Origin: Citrobacter freundii
Lineage (GTDB): Bacteria; Bacteroidota; Bacteroidia; Chitinophagales; Chitinophagaceae
Reading direction: 5' to 3'
DNA length: 64,000 nt
Assembly: GCA_003243445.1 (NCBI GenBank)
Contig: QFQQ01000022.1
Coordinates: 22,033-86,032 of the forward strand
Within the stretch, counting starts at the first letter, position 1, and each line of letters starts with the position of its first letter. Shown here piece by piece: positions 42,254 to 50,427 of the stretch. Position numbers and translations under genes: made by a program. The notes under the pieces were generated by a model. That model had not been told where the DNA came from and searched no databases. It saw nothing but the letters and a program-made list of their open reading frames with translations.

Positions 42254-43498
42254 TCAATACTCAAATTTCCGGAGTGTCGGAGCTTTGAACCAGGTGGTGA
42301 TCATTACAATCAATGTCATGGAACCACCGAATACAACGGACGGAACAACGCCAAGCAGTCTTGCCGCAAGGCCGCTTTCGAATTGCCCCAGTTCATTGCT
42401 TGAGTTTACAAACATCTGGCTTACGCTGCTCACGCGTCCGCGCATGTGGTCTGGCGTGGTGAGTTGCATTACGGTTCCTCTTACAACAACACTGATGCCA
42501 TCAAGCATGCCTCCGATCATCAGTGCCAGGAAAGAAAGGAAGAACCATTTTGATAATCCAAAGGCAATGATGCACAAGCCAAAACCTCCTACAGCAAGCA
42601 GTAGTTTCTTGCCCTGCGCTTTTTTCATTGGCGCGATAGTGAGAATTACCACGATCACAATTGCGCCAATATCACCGGCAGCATTGAGCCAGCCAAATCC
42701 AACGGGACCTATCTTAAGAATATCACTTGCATATACAGGCACCATGGCTCCGACGCCGCCAAAGAGGACGCCAAACATATCCAGAGACATCGCACCCAAT
42801 AAGGCTTTTGTTTTGAAAACGAAGCGAAGGCCTTCCTTTACACTTTCCAGTGTTTTCTTTTCCCCGCGAACCGCGTTCGGCGGCTTCGGTTTTAATCTGT
42901 AAAGTATAATAATTGCAAGTGAAAGAATGATGCAAACGGCAATGAATGTATTTCTGACGCCGACAAAACCTATCAGAAATCCACCAGTTGCGTGACCGGT
43001 AACCGAAGCGGTGAGCCAGGTTGCCTGGCTCCAGGTTGTGGCATTTTGCAATGCATGCCTCGGAACGATCGTAGCGATGATTGCGGAAAAAACGGGGCCT
43101 GCAAAAGAACGGATGATACCTGTGCAAAAAATGACCCCATAAACGCAATAAACTATATGCCTGGGTACTACATGTTCAGCAACAAATGCGGTCGAGAGAA
43201 AAAGAAGTGTACTGGCTGCGCAGAGATAAAAAAATACACTTCGCAGTAACAGTTTTCTTTTTTCGCTGGTATCGATCACATGTCCGGAATAAAGAGCCAT
43301 CGAAAGCGCGGGGATTACCTCTGATAAACCGATCAGCCCGATCGTGAATGGGTCTTTTGTGAGCTGATAAACCCACCATCCTAATACAGCCACCATCATG
43401 CGGAGTGACATGATGAATGCAAACCTGCCCGTTAAAAGATGCCGGTATTCCGGTACACGTATCGCCGCGAAGGGATCGTTGGTGATCTGTTCGTCCAT
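42254..43498 (-). CDS. MFS transporter (enterobactin-exporter-like), 414 aa
   Basis: Twelve-helix major facilitator. The start MDEQITNDPFAAIRVPEYRH, then LLTGRFAFIMSLRMMVAVLG, and the YRLKPKPPNAVRGEK central loop fit the DHA3 drug/siderophore exporter branch (EntS-like). TPDHMRGRVSSVSQMFVNSS in the second half is a strong mark of that group. The substrate is unknown. A TATCTTCG box lies about 10 nt upstream of the start codon. Confidence 0.88.
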   Translation of the reverse strand: MDEQITNDPFAAIRVPEYRHLLTGRFAFIMSLRMMVAVLGWWVYQLTKDPFTIGLIGLSEVIPALSMALYSGHVIDTSEKRKLLLRSVFFYLCAASTLLFLSTAFVAEHVVPRHIVYCVYGVIFCTGIIRSFAGPVFSAIIATIVPRHALQNATTWSQATWLTASVTGHATGGFLIGFVGVRNTFIAVCIILSLAIIILYRLKPKPPNAVRGEKKTLESVKEGLRFVFKTKALLGAMSLDMFGVLFGGVGAMVPVYASDILKIGPVGFGWLNAAGDIGAIVIVVILTIAPMKKAQGKKLLLAVGGFGLCIIAFGLSKWFFLSFLALMIGGMLDGISVVVRGTVMQLTTPDHMRGRVSSVSQMFVNSSNELGQFESGLAARLLGVVPSVVFGGSMTLIVMITTWFKAPTLRKFEY

Positions 43499-43614
43499 GA
43501 GTGATTGCGAAGATAGGAACTGTATGGCGAATGTACCTGCTCATCGTTATCAAAGCAGCAGGGGAGCCACAGGCGCTTATAATAAAAACCTGCTGCAGAA
43601 AACTGCAATGCAGA

Positions 43615-44247
43615 TCAGGGCAGGGCCAGGTAATGCTGTCCTTCAGTGTATTCTTTATCCAATGCGTCGATGATCGTCTGCAGATGTTTTTCATTGCCGA
43701 GAAAATCCGCATTGGAGGCGTCGACAAACAACGTTTTTATATTATGCTGTTTGATATAATGCGTATAAGTTTCCTGGATATTGAACAGGTAATTATCCGG
43801 AATCGCCTGTTCATAGGAACGGTTGCGTTTTTTGATATTTGCCTGAAGACGGTTGACCGGTGCATGCAGATAGATCAGCAGATCCGGCTCTACCAGTTGC
43901 TGATGGATGATGTCAAAAAGCCGCTGGTATAAGCGGAACTCATCATCTGGCAGCGTGACTTTTGCGAAAAGAAGACATTTGGTGAACAGGTAATCGGAAA
44001 TAGTCAGGTGCTGGAACATATCCTTTTGTTGCAACAGTTCCTTTAACTGTTTGAAGCGTTCCGCCATGAAAAACAATTCCAGCGGAAAGGCAAATTGTTG
44101 AGGGTTGGCGTAGAATTTTGGAAGGAATGGATTGTCTGCAAATTCTTCCAGGATCAATCGGGCGTTATAATGTTTGCTCAGCAGGTGTGCAAGGGTTGTC
44201 TTACCGGCGCCGATATTGCCCTCTATCGTAATGAAGTTATAATTCAT
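43615..44247 (-). CDS. Deoxynucleoside kinase, 210 aa
   Basis: Cytosolic kinase of the dNK/dGK family that phosphorylates deoxynucleosides for salvage. The P-loop is FITIEGNIGAGKTTLAHLL at the N-terminus, the LID and base-binding region includes PLELFFMAERFKQLKELL, and SDYLFTKCLLFAK with DLLIYLHAPVNRLQANIKKR matches the family. I use MNYNFITIEGNIG as the start, because the longer in-frame reading enters non-coding sequence. folK lies further along on the same strand, an arrangement common in Bacteroidota. Confidence 0.92.
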   Translation of the reverse strand: MNYNFITIEGNIGAGKTTLAHLLSKHYNARLILEEFADNPFLPKFYANPQQFAFPLELFFMAERFKQLKELLQQKDMFQHLTISDYLFTKCLLFAKVTLPDDEFRLYQRLFDIIHQQLVEPDLLIYLHAPVNRLQANIKKRNRSYEQAIPDNYLFNIQETYTHYIKQHNIKTLFVDASNADFLGNEKHLQTIIDALDKEYTEGQHYLALP

Positions 44248-45041
44248 GGTAGTCTGGCCGCAAAATAAATGAATTGCGGGAATGGTTGGATTGAGGACGA
44301 GTATTGTGGATAAGTCAGCTGTCATTGACCACTGTAGGCTTTCCCGCGTCGAGATCAAAACTGTTTCAACTGCAAAAAATAAAAAGGTTGAAAAAGAAAA
44401 TATTCGGGCAGACTTAGAAAATTTTCAGCAGGGTAGATAGGCTTAAAGACGAATGGCTAAAGAAAAGTTCCATTTTCTCAGTTTGAACTGATTTTCCTGC
44501 CTGTATTTTATAACACGGGCTTCGGACTGCAGCAATCAGGTCTGAGATGATCGCCGTTTCCAACGTGCACTTCATTCCCTGTTCTGCGATCTGATCACAG
44601 CCTCCAGGGCTGTTTTAAAATAAGCACTGCCTTCCAGAGAAAGGGTCGCTCGCATGCACGCCCCTAAGCAAAGGAAGGCAGTGCCCGGTTCCGCCATGAC
44701 GGTACCGTAGATCCTGATCGTAAGGCGAAGCTACTTTCCGGTTGAAGCCAAACCTTGGGTAAAACACAATATTTCAAAGTAAAAAAACGAATCAGTAAGT
44801 AGAAAACCAGCCAGTGCACAAATAGGAGGACGAGTCAGCATGATTTTTTAGTCTACCAATACTGTATGATTTCCCCGCAAAATCCCGGGTTAAGTGTACC
44901 ATAAGTGTACTAGATCCTCACTGACCACCTACAACCTTTTCATAGTCCCGACCATGTCTCTATGGTGTCTACCCCGCCGCACTGTTACAGTTAGTTATAG
45001 AACACCTCTGCAATTCCCGATCTCATACCAACCGAGCCCGG
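44248..45041. other. Long spacer (794 bp) without a protein gene
   Basis: The spacer between the deoxynucleoside kinase and folK genes holds a structured RNA candidate at about 44560-44760. To its right are a direct repeat of AAGTGTAC (in TTAAGTGTACC and ATAAGTGTACT near 44891-44911) and a small CCAT/ATGG hairpin near 44952. I find no credible ORF, tRNA or cassette repeat. Confidence 0.6.
44560..44760 (-). ncRNA. Structured RNA candidate, possibly 6S RNA
   Basis: A perfect 11-bp stem (CACTGCCTTCC with GGAAGGCAGTG) encloses a further paired region containing GCATGC. Outside it is an asymmetric bubble with a small hairpin on one side (CAGCC/GGCTG) and TTTTAAAAC on the minus strand. The bubble is closed by GATC-rich stems (GCGATCTGATC with GATCCTGATCG). 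A long rod with a central bubble and about 200 nt in length is the 6S RNA layout, and the minus strand fits better. I cannot run a covariance model, so 6S is a hypothesis and the ends and strand are approximate. Confidence 0.45.
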
Positions 45042-45536
45042 TCAGTTCCGCAAATCTTCTACTTTGACCACTTCCAACTCGTCAGGACATTCGTCCAGCA
45101 ATTCGGCTATTTTCTTATGTAAAACCGGATGAATATAACTTCCTGCAATATCCGCCAGCGGGGTCAGCGCGAAACGCCGGTTTTGCAGCTGTGGATGGGG
45201 GATCCTGATCAGCGGCTCATCATGGATTTCATGGTTAAACAGTAGTATATCAATGTCGATCACCCTTGGCCCATAGCGCTCCAGCCTGATCCTGCCGATC
45301 TCTTTTTCAATTTCCAACAGCGTTTTCATCAGCTCGGCTGCCGTCATTCCGGTCTCTACCAGCAAAGCCTGGTTGAGAAACCCCGGCTGGTCATTTTTTC
45401 CCCAGGCGGCAGTCTCATAAACGGACGAGGCCCTGATCACCGGGCCACAATGCTCGCCGATCAGCTCCATGGCCTGGCGGAGATGTTTTTCCCGCTCTCC
45501 AATATTACCGCCCGTCAATAAATATGCTTTGTTCAT
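45042..45536 (-). CDS. folK: 2-amino-4-hydroxy-6-hydroxymethyldihydropteridine diphosphokinase, 164 aa
   Basis: HPPK transfers pyrophosphate from ATP to the pterin, the step before dihydropteroate synthase in folate synthesis. MNKAYLLTGGNIGEREKHL is the N-terminal signature, and GPRVIDIDILLFNHEI with IPHPQLQNRRFALTPLADIA are the catalytic and pterin-binding loops. The length is typical for the single-domain form. The chosen ATG is the first one matching the family start. The gene is divergent from sppA. Confidence 0.95.
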   Translation of the reverse strand: MNKAYLLTGGNIGEREKHLRQAMELIGEHCGPVIRASSVYETAAWGKNDQPGFLNQALLVETGMTAAELMKTLLEIEKEIGRIRLERYGPRVIDIDILLFNHEIHDEPLIRIPHPQLQNRRFALTPLADIAGSYIHPVLHKKIAELLDECPDELEVVKVEDLRN

Positions 45537-45649
45537 ACCCGGAAACTTTTCAACGCGCCAAATATCTTTATTTTTGAGCAGGTTGAGGAACACCTGGCTC
45601 TGATCGTAACGAATAAAGGTTTTTCTTTGGCTCGATTAAACAACTCAGT

Positions 45650-47404
45650 ATGCGCAATTTCTTCAAGATTTTCTTTGCCTGCCTGCTTGCCCTTGTGATC
45701 TTCACCGTGGTAGCCTTCTTTTTCTTCCTGGCAGCCATCGGCGGACTCACTTCGAAAGAGAAACCGGTAGTCGCAAAGAATTCTGTCCTGGTGCTTGATC
45801 TCAGTCAGCATTTTGCAGAACAGGTACAGGAAGATCCTTTCGGCTTTTTGAGTAAAGATAATCGTGATATCCCGGGGTTGTATGACATGGTACGATTGAT
45901 TCAGTCTGCGAAAGACGACAAGGATATTGCCGGTATTTATATCCTTGCTAACAGCAATAGCAATAGTTACGCTGCAAGCGAAGAGATCCGTAATGCACTG
46001 AAAGATTTTAAAACATCAAAGAAATTTGTTCTCGCCCACGGCGATATTATCACCCAGGGTGCATACAGTGTTGCCAACATCGCTGATAAAATTTATGTAA
46101 GTCCGGCCGGGATGCTTGATTGGGCAGGCTATAGTGTTGAATACCTTTTCCTGAAAGGCACACTCGATAAATTGAATATAGAACCGCAGATCTTCTACGC
46201 CGGTAAATTCAAAAGTGCAACAGAGCCTTTGCGTGCCGACCGGATGACCGATGCCAACAAGCTGCAAACGACAGTATGGCTGAATGATCTGTACAGTGAT
46301 CTGCTGCTGAAAACATCTGCCGCAAGAAATATCGATACCGCCACCCTGCATCAGTTAGCCAATGATGGAAAGATCCAGACCGCTAAAGATGCGGCTGATT
46401 ATAAGCTGGTGGATGGGATCAGGTATGACGACGAAGTAAAGGATGAGATCAAATCAAAGATCGGTCTTGGCAAATATGAAAAGATCAATTTTATCACCGC
46501 AAATACTTACCGTGCGACGGGCGCTATCCGGGATCCGAAAGGCGAAAAGATCGCGCTGATCTACGCTGAGGGCGACATTGTTGATGGCCGCGCAGACCAG
46601 GGCAGGATCGGCAGTGATAACTATCGCACGCTGATCCGGAAAGCAAGGCTTGACAAATCGATCAAAGCAATTGTATTTCGTGTAAATTCCGGCGGTGGCA
46701 GTTCCCTGGCCAGTGAAAATATCTGGCGTGAATTGTCGCTGGCTAAGCAGGAAAAACCTGTCGTAGTAAGCTTTGGCGATGTAGCAGCCTCAGGCGGTTA
46801 TTACATTTCCTGTGCAGCGGACAGCATTTTCGCATTGCCAACCACCATCACCGGTTCTATCGGTGTCTTTGGCATCGTTCCAAACCTTGAGGGTTTTTTC
46901 AAAGAGAAAGCAGGTATCACATTTGACGGAGTAAAGACCGGTCAGTACGCTGATGCAGGCGCATTCTATCGTCCTCTAAATGACAATGAAAAAAGAATGA
47001 TGCAGGCCAGCGTCGATCTGATCTATACGCAGTTCAAACAGCGTGTAGCCGAAGGGCGTAAACGTGATACAGCTTATATCGACAGCATTGCGCAAGGGCG
47101 TGTATGGACCGGTAAACGCGCTATCGAGATCGGGCTGATCGATCGCTTCGGCGGCCTCGGCGACGCCATCCAGTGTGCTGCCCGCATGGCCAAACTTACC
47201 AACTACCGCGTCAGCGAATTCCCCGAACCCCAGACCCTGATGGACCAGTTCTTCGGAAGGGACCGCGACCCAATGAACTACGCGGGCAAGATCAAAGAAG
47301 AGATCGGCGAAGACAATTACACCATTTACCAGGAACTCAGAAGAGTGAAGGAGATGAGCAGTGGAGTGCAGGCGAGGATGCCGTTCCGGTTTGTTGTCCG
47401 ATAA
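45650..47404 (+). CDS. sppA: Signal peptide peptidase SppA, 67K type, 584 aa
   Basis: Inner-membrane serine protease (family S49) that degrades signal peptides left in the membrane. Residues 1-28 form the N-terminal anchor (FFKIFFACLLALVIFTVVAF). The two tandem S49 domains are present: the Lys general base is in IFYAGKFKSATEPLRADRM (about residue 187) and the Ser nucleophile in SFGDVAASGGYYISCAADSI (about residue 378), the usual split of the dyad. Length of about 580 fits the double-domain form. An A-family repeat begins 4 nt after the stop codon. Confidence 0.95.
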   Translation: MRNFFKIFFACLLALVIFTVVAFFFFLAAIGGLTSKEKPVVAKNSVLVLDLSQHFAEQVQEDPFGFLSKDNRDIPGLYDMVRLIQSAKDDKDIAGIYILANSNSNSYAASEEIRNALKDFKTSKKFVLAHGDIITQGAYSVANIADKIYVSPAGMLDWAGYSVEYLFLKGTLDKLNIEPQIFYAGKFKSATEPLRADRMTDANKLQTTVWLNDLYSDLLLKTSAARNIDTATLHQLANDGKIQTAKDAADYKLVDGIRYDDEVKDEIKSKIGLGKYEKINFITANTYRATGAIRDPKGEKIALIYAEGDIVDGRADQGRIGSDNYRTLIRKARLDKSIKAIVFRVNSGGGSSLASENIWRELSLAKQEKPVVVSFGDVAASGGYYISCAADSIFALPTTITGSIGVFGIVPNLEGFFKEKAGITFDGVKTGQYADAGAFYRPLNDNEKRMMQASVDLIYTQFKQRVAEGRKRDTAYIDSIAQGRVWTGKRAIEIGLIDRFGGLGDAIQCAARMAKLTNYRVSEFPEPQTLMDQFFGRDRDPMNYAGKIKEEIGEDNYTIYQELRRVKEMSSGVQARMPFRFVVR

Positions 47405-47408
47405 GTCG

Positions 47409-47565
47409 CGATGTTCGATGTTGGATGGTCGAAGCATGATCGTACCAGAATCACTTTCCTGAATTTTTAATATTAGCAGAAGCTTTCCGGACAGGACAGC
47501 TTCTGTATTTAAAGAAGTTTTTAAAAACACGACCCCGGCCATCGACCATCCAACATCGAACATCG
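47409..47565. repeat. A-family inverted repeat, 24-bp perfect arms
   Basis: The arms at 47409-47432 and 47542-47565 are exactly complementary over 24 bp (heptamers TTC, TTG, GTC after GATG). The loop of 109 nt contains a further hairpin (CAGAAGCT, 47477-47484, with AGCTTCTG, 47498-47505). The repeat starts 4 nt after the sppA stop codon and ends 8 nt before the -7 box of the next gene. Confidence 0.92.
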
Positions 47566-47573
47566 TTTTTTAG

Positions 47574-47581
47574 TACGTTTG
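47574..47581 (+). promoter_or_regulatory. -7 box (TACGTTTG) of the ABC-2 permease
   Basis: An exact TAnnTTTG match 17 nt before the ATG and directly after the right arm of the A-family repeat. The -33 position would fall inside the repeat arm. Confidence 0.5.
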
Positions 47582-47598
47582 CACCCAATCTTCCCCCC

Positions 47599-48711
47599 AT
47601 GCCCCAAAAATACAGTCAGGTTAAGGCGCTCTGGGCAATTATCAGAGCAAGTTTCAAAGCGATCTTTTCGCAGCCGACATCGGTTGTGTTCAGTTTGTTA
47701 TTCCCGATCATTTTTATTTTGATCTTCGGTGCGTTTGGAAACGGCGGTGGTCCGAGTTACAGGATCGCGTTTGAACCGGGTTCAGATACGACAAATAGTT
47801 TTTTCGCTTCACTTAAAAGGAATCCACTGCTGAGATTTGCCAGCTATAACGATTCTGCTGCATTGAATAAGGATCTTGAAAAGGGCAATCTTACGGCTGT
47901 GCTGGCCATCAGTTCTGTGAAGGCGGATTCATCTTCTGCGCCGCATTTTACGGTAAGCGTCCGTTCAACTTCCGCCAGTGGCAATACTTTCGGAGGTTTT
48001 ATGCAGGCGTTGGATTACAATAAAATAAAGTTCGAGAAATTTCTTTCATCCGATAAAGAAGAATATGTTCATATCGAACAACCCGTTATTTCCGAAGGAA
48101 AAAAATATCGCCAGATCGATTTTATTTTACCGGGTCAATTGGGTTTCTCTATCCTGTTCTCTACATTATTCGGTATTTCATTCACATTCTTCACATTGCG
48201 CGAGCAACTGGTGTTAAAGCGTTTTTATGCGTCACCGGTCAGCCGTCTCAACATACTCGTTGGCATTGGTATCAGCCGTTTATTTTTTCAATTGATGAAC
48301 GTTGTTGTACTGATCGGCTTTGGTCATTTCTTTCTGAATTTCACGCTTCAGCATGGCGCGATCACGTTCATAGAAATGGTGCTGATGTCTGTTTACATGC
48401 TATTCCTCCTGATGGGCGTTGGGCTGATCTTCAGCAGCATTGCAAAAACGGATACATCCATACCGCTGCTCATCAATCTTTTTGGTTTTCCGCAAATGCT
48501 GTTATCCGGGACATTCTTCTCTACGAGCGTTTTCCCTCAATGGCTTCAAACGATCTGCAGCTTCCTGCCACTCACTCAATTTAATAATGCCGTCCGTAAG
48601 ATTTCCTTCGAAGGATTACACCTGTGGGATTGCTGGAAAGAGATCAGTATACTGGGTGTCTGGATGATCTTAATATATATCATTGTCGTAAAAGTTATCC
48701 GCTGGGAATAA
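47599..48711 (+). CDS. ABC-2 type transporter permease, 370 aa
   Basis: Membrane subunit of an ABC-2 exporter. One N-terminal helix (TSVVFSLLFPIIFILIFGAF) is followed by a large extracytoplasmic domain and five helices; LPGQLGFSILFSTLFGISF, LKRFYASPVSRLNILVGIG, and FGFPQMLLSGTFFSTSVFP are characteristic of the YhfS/DrrB-like ABC-2 membrane fold. No ATPase gene is adjacent, so its partner is encoded elsewhere. Substrate unknown. The TAA stop is the first codon of the decamer repeat. Confidence 0.9.
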   Translation: MPQKYSQVKALWAIIRASFKAIFSQPTSVVFSLLFPIIFILIFGAFGNGGGPSYRIAFEPGSDTTNSFFASLKRNPLLRFASYNDSAALNKDLEKGNLTAVLAISSVKADSSSAPHFTVSVRSTSASGNTFGGFMQALDYNKIKFEKFLSSDKEEYVHIEQPVISEGKKYRQIDFILPGQLGFSILFSTLFGISFTFFTLREQLVLKRFYASPVSRLNILVGIGISRLFFQLMNVVVLIGFGHFFLNFTLQHGAITFIEMVLMSVYMLFLLMGVGLIFSSIAKTDTSIPLLINLFGFPQMLLSGTFFSTSVFPQWLQTICSFLPLTQFNNAVRKISFEGLHLWDCWKEISILGVWMILIYIIVVKVIRWE

Positions 48712-48841
48712 CGCGAATAGAGCGCGAATGGGCGCGAATGTTCACGAATAGTACATTGTTGACATTTTCTTCATTAAGATTCTTCAACGGCGCAGGTCGC
48801 TATTCGTGAACATTCGTGCCCATTCGCGCCCCATTCGCGTT
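48710..48841. repeat. D-family inverted repeat of CGCGAATGGG decamers
   Basis: The arms at 48710-48751 and 48800-48841 pair at 39 of 42 positions. Each has four consecutive decamers (CGCGAATRGR, CGCGAATGGG, CRCGAATGTT, CACGAATAG). The loop is 48 nt. The left arm overlaps the last two bases of the permease stop codon, and the right arm ends 5 nt before the -7 box of the SRPBCC gene. Confidence 0.92.
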
Positions 48842-48846
48842 TTGCT

Positions 48847-48854
48847 TAACTTTG
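48847..48854 (+). promoter_or_regulatory. -7 box (TAACTTTG) five bases from a start codon
   Basis: An exact TAnnTTTG match directly after the decamer repeat and 5 nt before the ATG of the SRPBCC gene, so the mRNA is probably leaderless or nearly so. Confidence 0.5.
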
Positions 48855-48859
48855 GCGGT

Positions 48860-49375
48860 ATGAAAGCAATCAAACTTGCAGTATTCTCTTTCGTATTTTT
48901 ATTCCTTGTTGTATTTCTTATTTCTTTACTCATTCCTTCTCATGTTCGTGTATCCCGGGCAACGGATATCAATGCACCAAAGGATAGTGTAATGGCGATG
49001 ATCCGCGATGCCGGAAGATGGAAAAACTGGTATCCCAGAATTGATTCTGCAAAACCATTGTATGTTGATGGAAAATTGCGTGGTTTGACACTGGACGATA
49101 AGGATCCCAAAGGCGCAACTTACCTGCAGTTGGAAAAAGAATCGGCAGATGAAGTGACAGCTTTATTTGTCGGTAACAGGATCAAACCTGTGCTGAATAC
49201 CTGGAGGGTGATCGAACATCCTGATTCACGTACGCTGACTTTGCAATGGACCATGGATTTTCAGCTGCGCTGGTATCCGTGGGAAAAATTTGCAAGCCTG
49301 GTACTCGAAAAATCGAACGGCCAGCGGATGGAGATAGGGTTGGCTAATATCAAAAAGAGAGTAAGTATTCAATAG
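48860..49375 (+). CDS. SRPBCC-like protein with an N-terminal anchor, 171 aa
   Basis: The N-terminus MKAIKLAVFSFVFLFLVVFL is a signal or anchor helix, followed by a START/SRPBCC-type domain: RVSRATDINAPKDSVMAMIR, AGRWKNWYPRIDSA, ATYLQLEKES and LTLQWTMDFQLRWYPWEKFA. The fold holds a hydrophobic ligand cavity, but neither ligand nor function is known. The start is the ATG following the -7 box; the in-frame codon 18 residues upstream would lie in the decamer repeat. Confidence 0.8.
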   Translation: MKAIKLAVFSFVFLFLVVFLISLLIPSHVRVSRATDINAPKDSVMAMIRDAGRWKNWYPRIDSAKPLYVDGKLRGLTLDDKDPKGATYLQLEKESADEVTALFVGNRIKPVLNTWRVIEHPDSRTLTLQWTMDFQLRWYPWEKFASLVLEKSNGQRMEIGLANIKKRVSIQ

Positions 49376-49384
49376 ATGGCTAAT

Positions 49385-49520
49385 AGGGTTTCAGAGGTTC
49401 CAGAAGTTCAAGAGGTTTCATAGGTTGCTGCCGCAGTTTGAAACTTGACCTCCTGAAAAGAAATTGCGCTGTTCAGAACCTCTGGAACTTCTGGAACCTT
49501 TGGAGCTTCTGAAACCTTTT
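49385..49520. repeat. C-family inverted repeat of nonamers with conserved core
   Basis: The left arm (49385-49444) has nonamers GGTTTCAGA, GGTTCCAGA, AGTTCAAGA and GGTTTCATA, then the core GGTTGCTGCCGC (49423-49434) and AGTTTGAAAC. The right arm (49474-49520) complements the nonamers but only weakly the core. The loop is about 29 nt. It starts 10 nt after the SRPBCC stop codon. Confidence 0.85.
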
Positions 49521-49619
49521 CCCTCCACCACAACCAGATTTAACCTTTCATCCAATACTCCACAAGCAGATGGCAGGTTATTTGTAGATTACGCAGACAA
49601 ATTCAAAAACGATATTTAT

Positions 49620-50129
49620 ATGAAATCATTATTCCTTTTAGCTATTGCGGCAACAATGACGTTATGCTCTTTCGGCCAGGAAAAGAAGAAACCTGCCAGC
49701 CCGCCTGCTGAAGCAAAAGAAACCCTCGCTAACGGTACTGTCGCAACAATTGCTTACAGCCAGCCATCTCTGAAAGGCCGCACAATCGGTAAAGACGTAG
49801 AGCCAATGGACGGAAAGGTTTGGAGAGCAGGCGCCAACAAAACAACTCTGCTGGAATTGAGCAAAGCAGTAAAAGTTGATGGAAAGGAAGTTCCAGCCGG
49901 CAAATATGGTCTGTTTGTAGTGTCAAATGGTGGCCAATGGACTTTTATCATCAGCAAGGTTTGGGATAAATGGGGTACTGAATATTCTGAGTCCGACGAC
50001 CTGCTGCGAGTTAAGGGAAAGACCTCTAAACTGTCAACGCCTGCAGAATTGCTGACTTACAAGATCGCGAAGAACGGAACAGTAACGCTCAGCTGGGGCG
50101 ATACGCAGGGTTCCTTCAAGATCAACTAA
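49620..50129 (+). CDS. DUF2911 domain protein, exported, 169 aa
   Basis: Signal peptide MKSLFLLAIAATMTLCSFGQ followed by one DUF2911 domain. Marks are TVATIAYSQPSLKGRTIGKD, GKVWRAGANKTTLLELSKAV, PAGKYGLFVVSNGGQWTFII and KNGTVTLSWGDTQGSFKI. The domain is beta-rich and common in Bacteroidota; its role is unknown. The longer in-frame reading passes through the repeat and is rejected, since the true signal peptide begins at this ATG. Confidence 0.9.
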   Translation: MKSLFLLAIAATMTLCSFGQEKKKPASPPAEAKETLANGTVATIAYSQPSLKGRTIGKDVEPMDGKVWRAGANKTTLLELSKAVKVDGKEVPAGKYGLFVVSNGGQWTFIISKVWDKWGTEYSESDDLLRVKGKTSKLSTPAELLTYKIAKNGTVTLSWGDTQGSFKIN

Positions 50130-50150
50130 TGATTTTTTTAATTTATACTG

Positions 50151-50184
50151 AGCCGCAGGGATTTATCCTTGCGGCTTTTTTTTG
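50151..50184 (+). terminator. Terminator after the DUF2911 gene
   Basis: A 12-bp stem (AGCCGCAGGGAT with ATCCTTGCGGCT, one G-T wobble) with a 2-nt centre is followed by eight T residues on the plus strand. It lies 22 nt after the stop codon. Confidence 0.87.
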
Positions 50185-50276
50185 ACCCCAACATTTTTTC
50201 AGGCCATCATAACCTCAGCTCATTGAGGATAAAGCCCCATTCATAGCGTTCCTCTCTTTTCAACCACTTAACCCGC

Positions 50277-50284
50277 TAACTTTG
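50277..50284 (+). promoter_or_regulatory. -7 box (TAACTTTG) upstream of the sigma operon
   Basis: An exact TAnnTTTG match about 144 nt before the sigma-factor ATG. Here, unlike the other loci, the repeat lies downstream of the box, inside the predicted leader. Confidence 0.35.
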
Positions 50285-50309
50285 CGGCTATTTTCAACAA
50301 GTTGGACGT

Positions 50310-50351
50310 TGTCCGATGATTAATGACACCTCGGTCATCGACCATCGGACA
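50310..50351. repeat. Short A-family hairpin before the sigma gene
   Basis: TGTCCGATGATTAATGA (50310-50326) pairs at 14 of 17 positions with TCATCGACCATCGGACA (50335-50351) around an 8-nt loop. More A-family words follow to 50363. It is a compact, partly decayed member of the family. Confidence 0.65.
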
Positions 50352-50427
50352 TCTATCATCGACTGCAACCACGCTACACTGAAATGTTATTAGTGAATGC
50401 AACGATCAGGGAGGGATCATTGTCAGG

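Noticed and set aside
44780..45036. tRNA or second small RNA right of the 6S-like candidate
   Set aside because: No cloverleaf or conserved T-arm could be drawn on either strand; only short direct and inverted repeats are visible.
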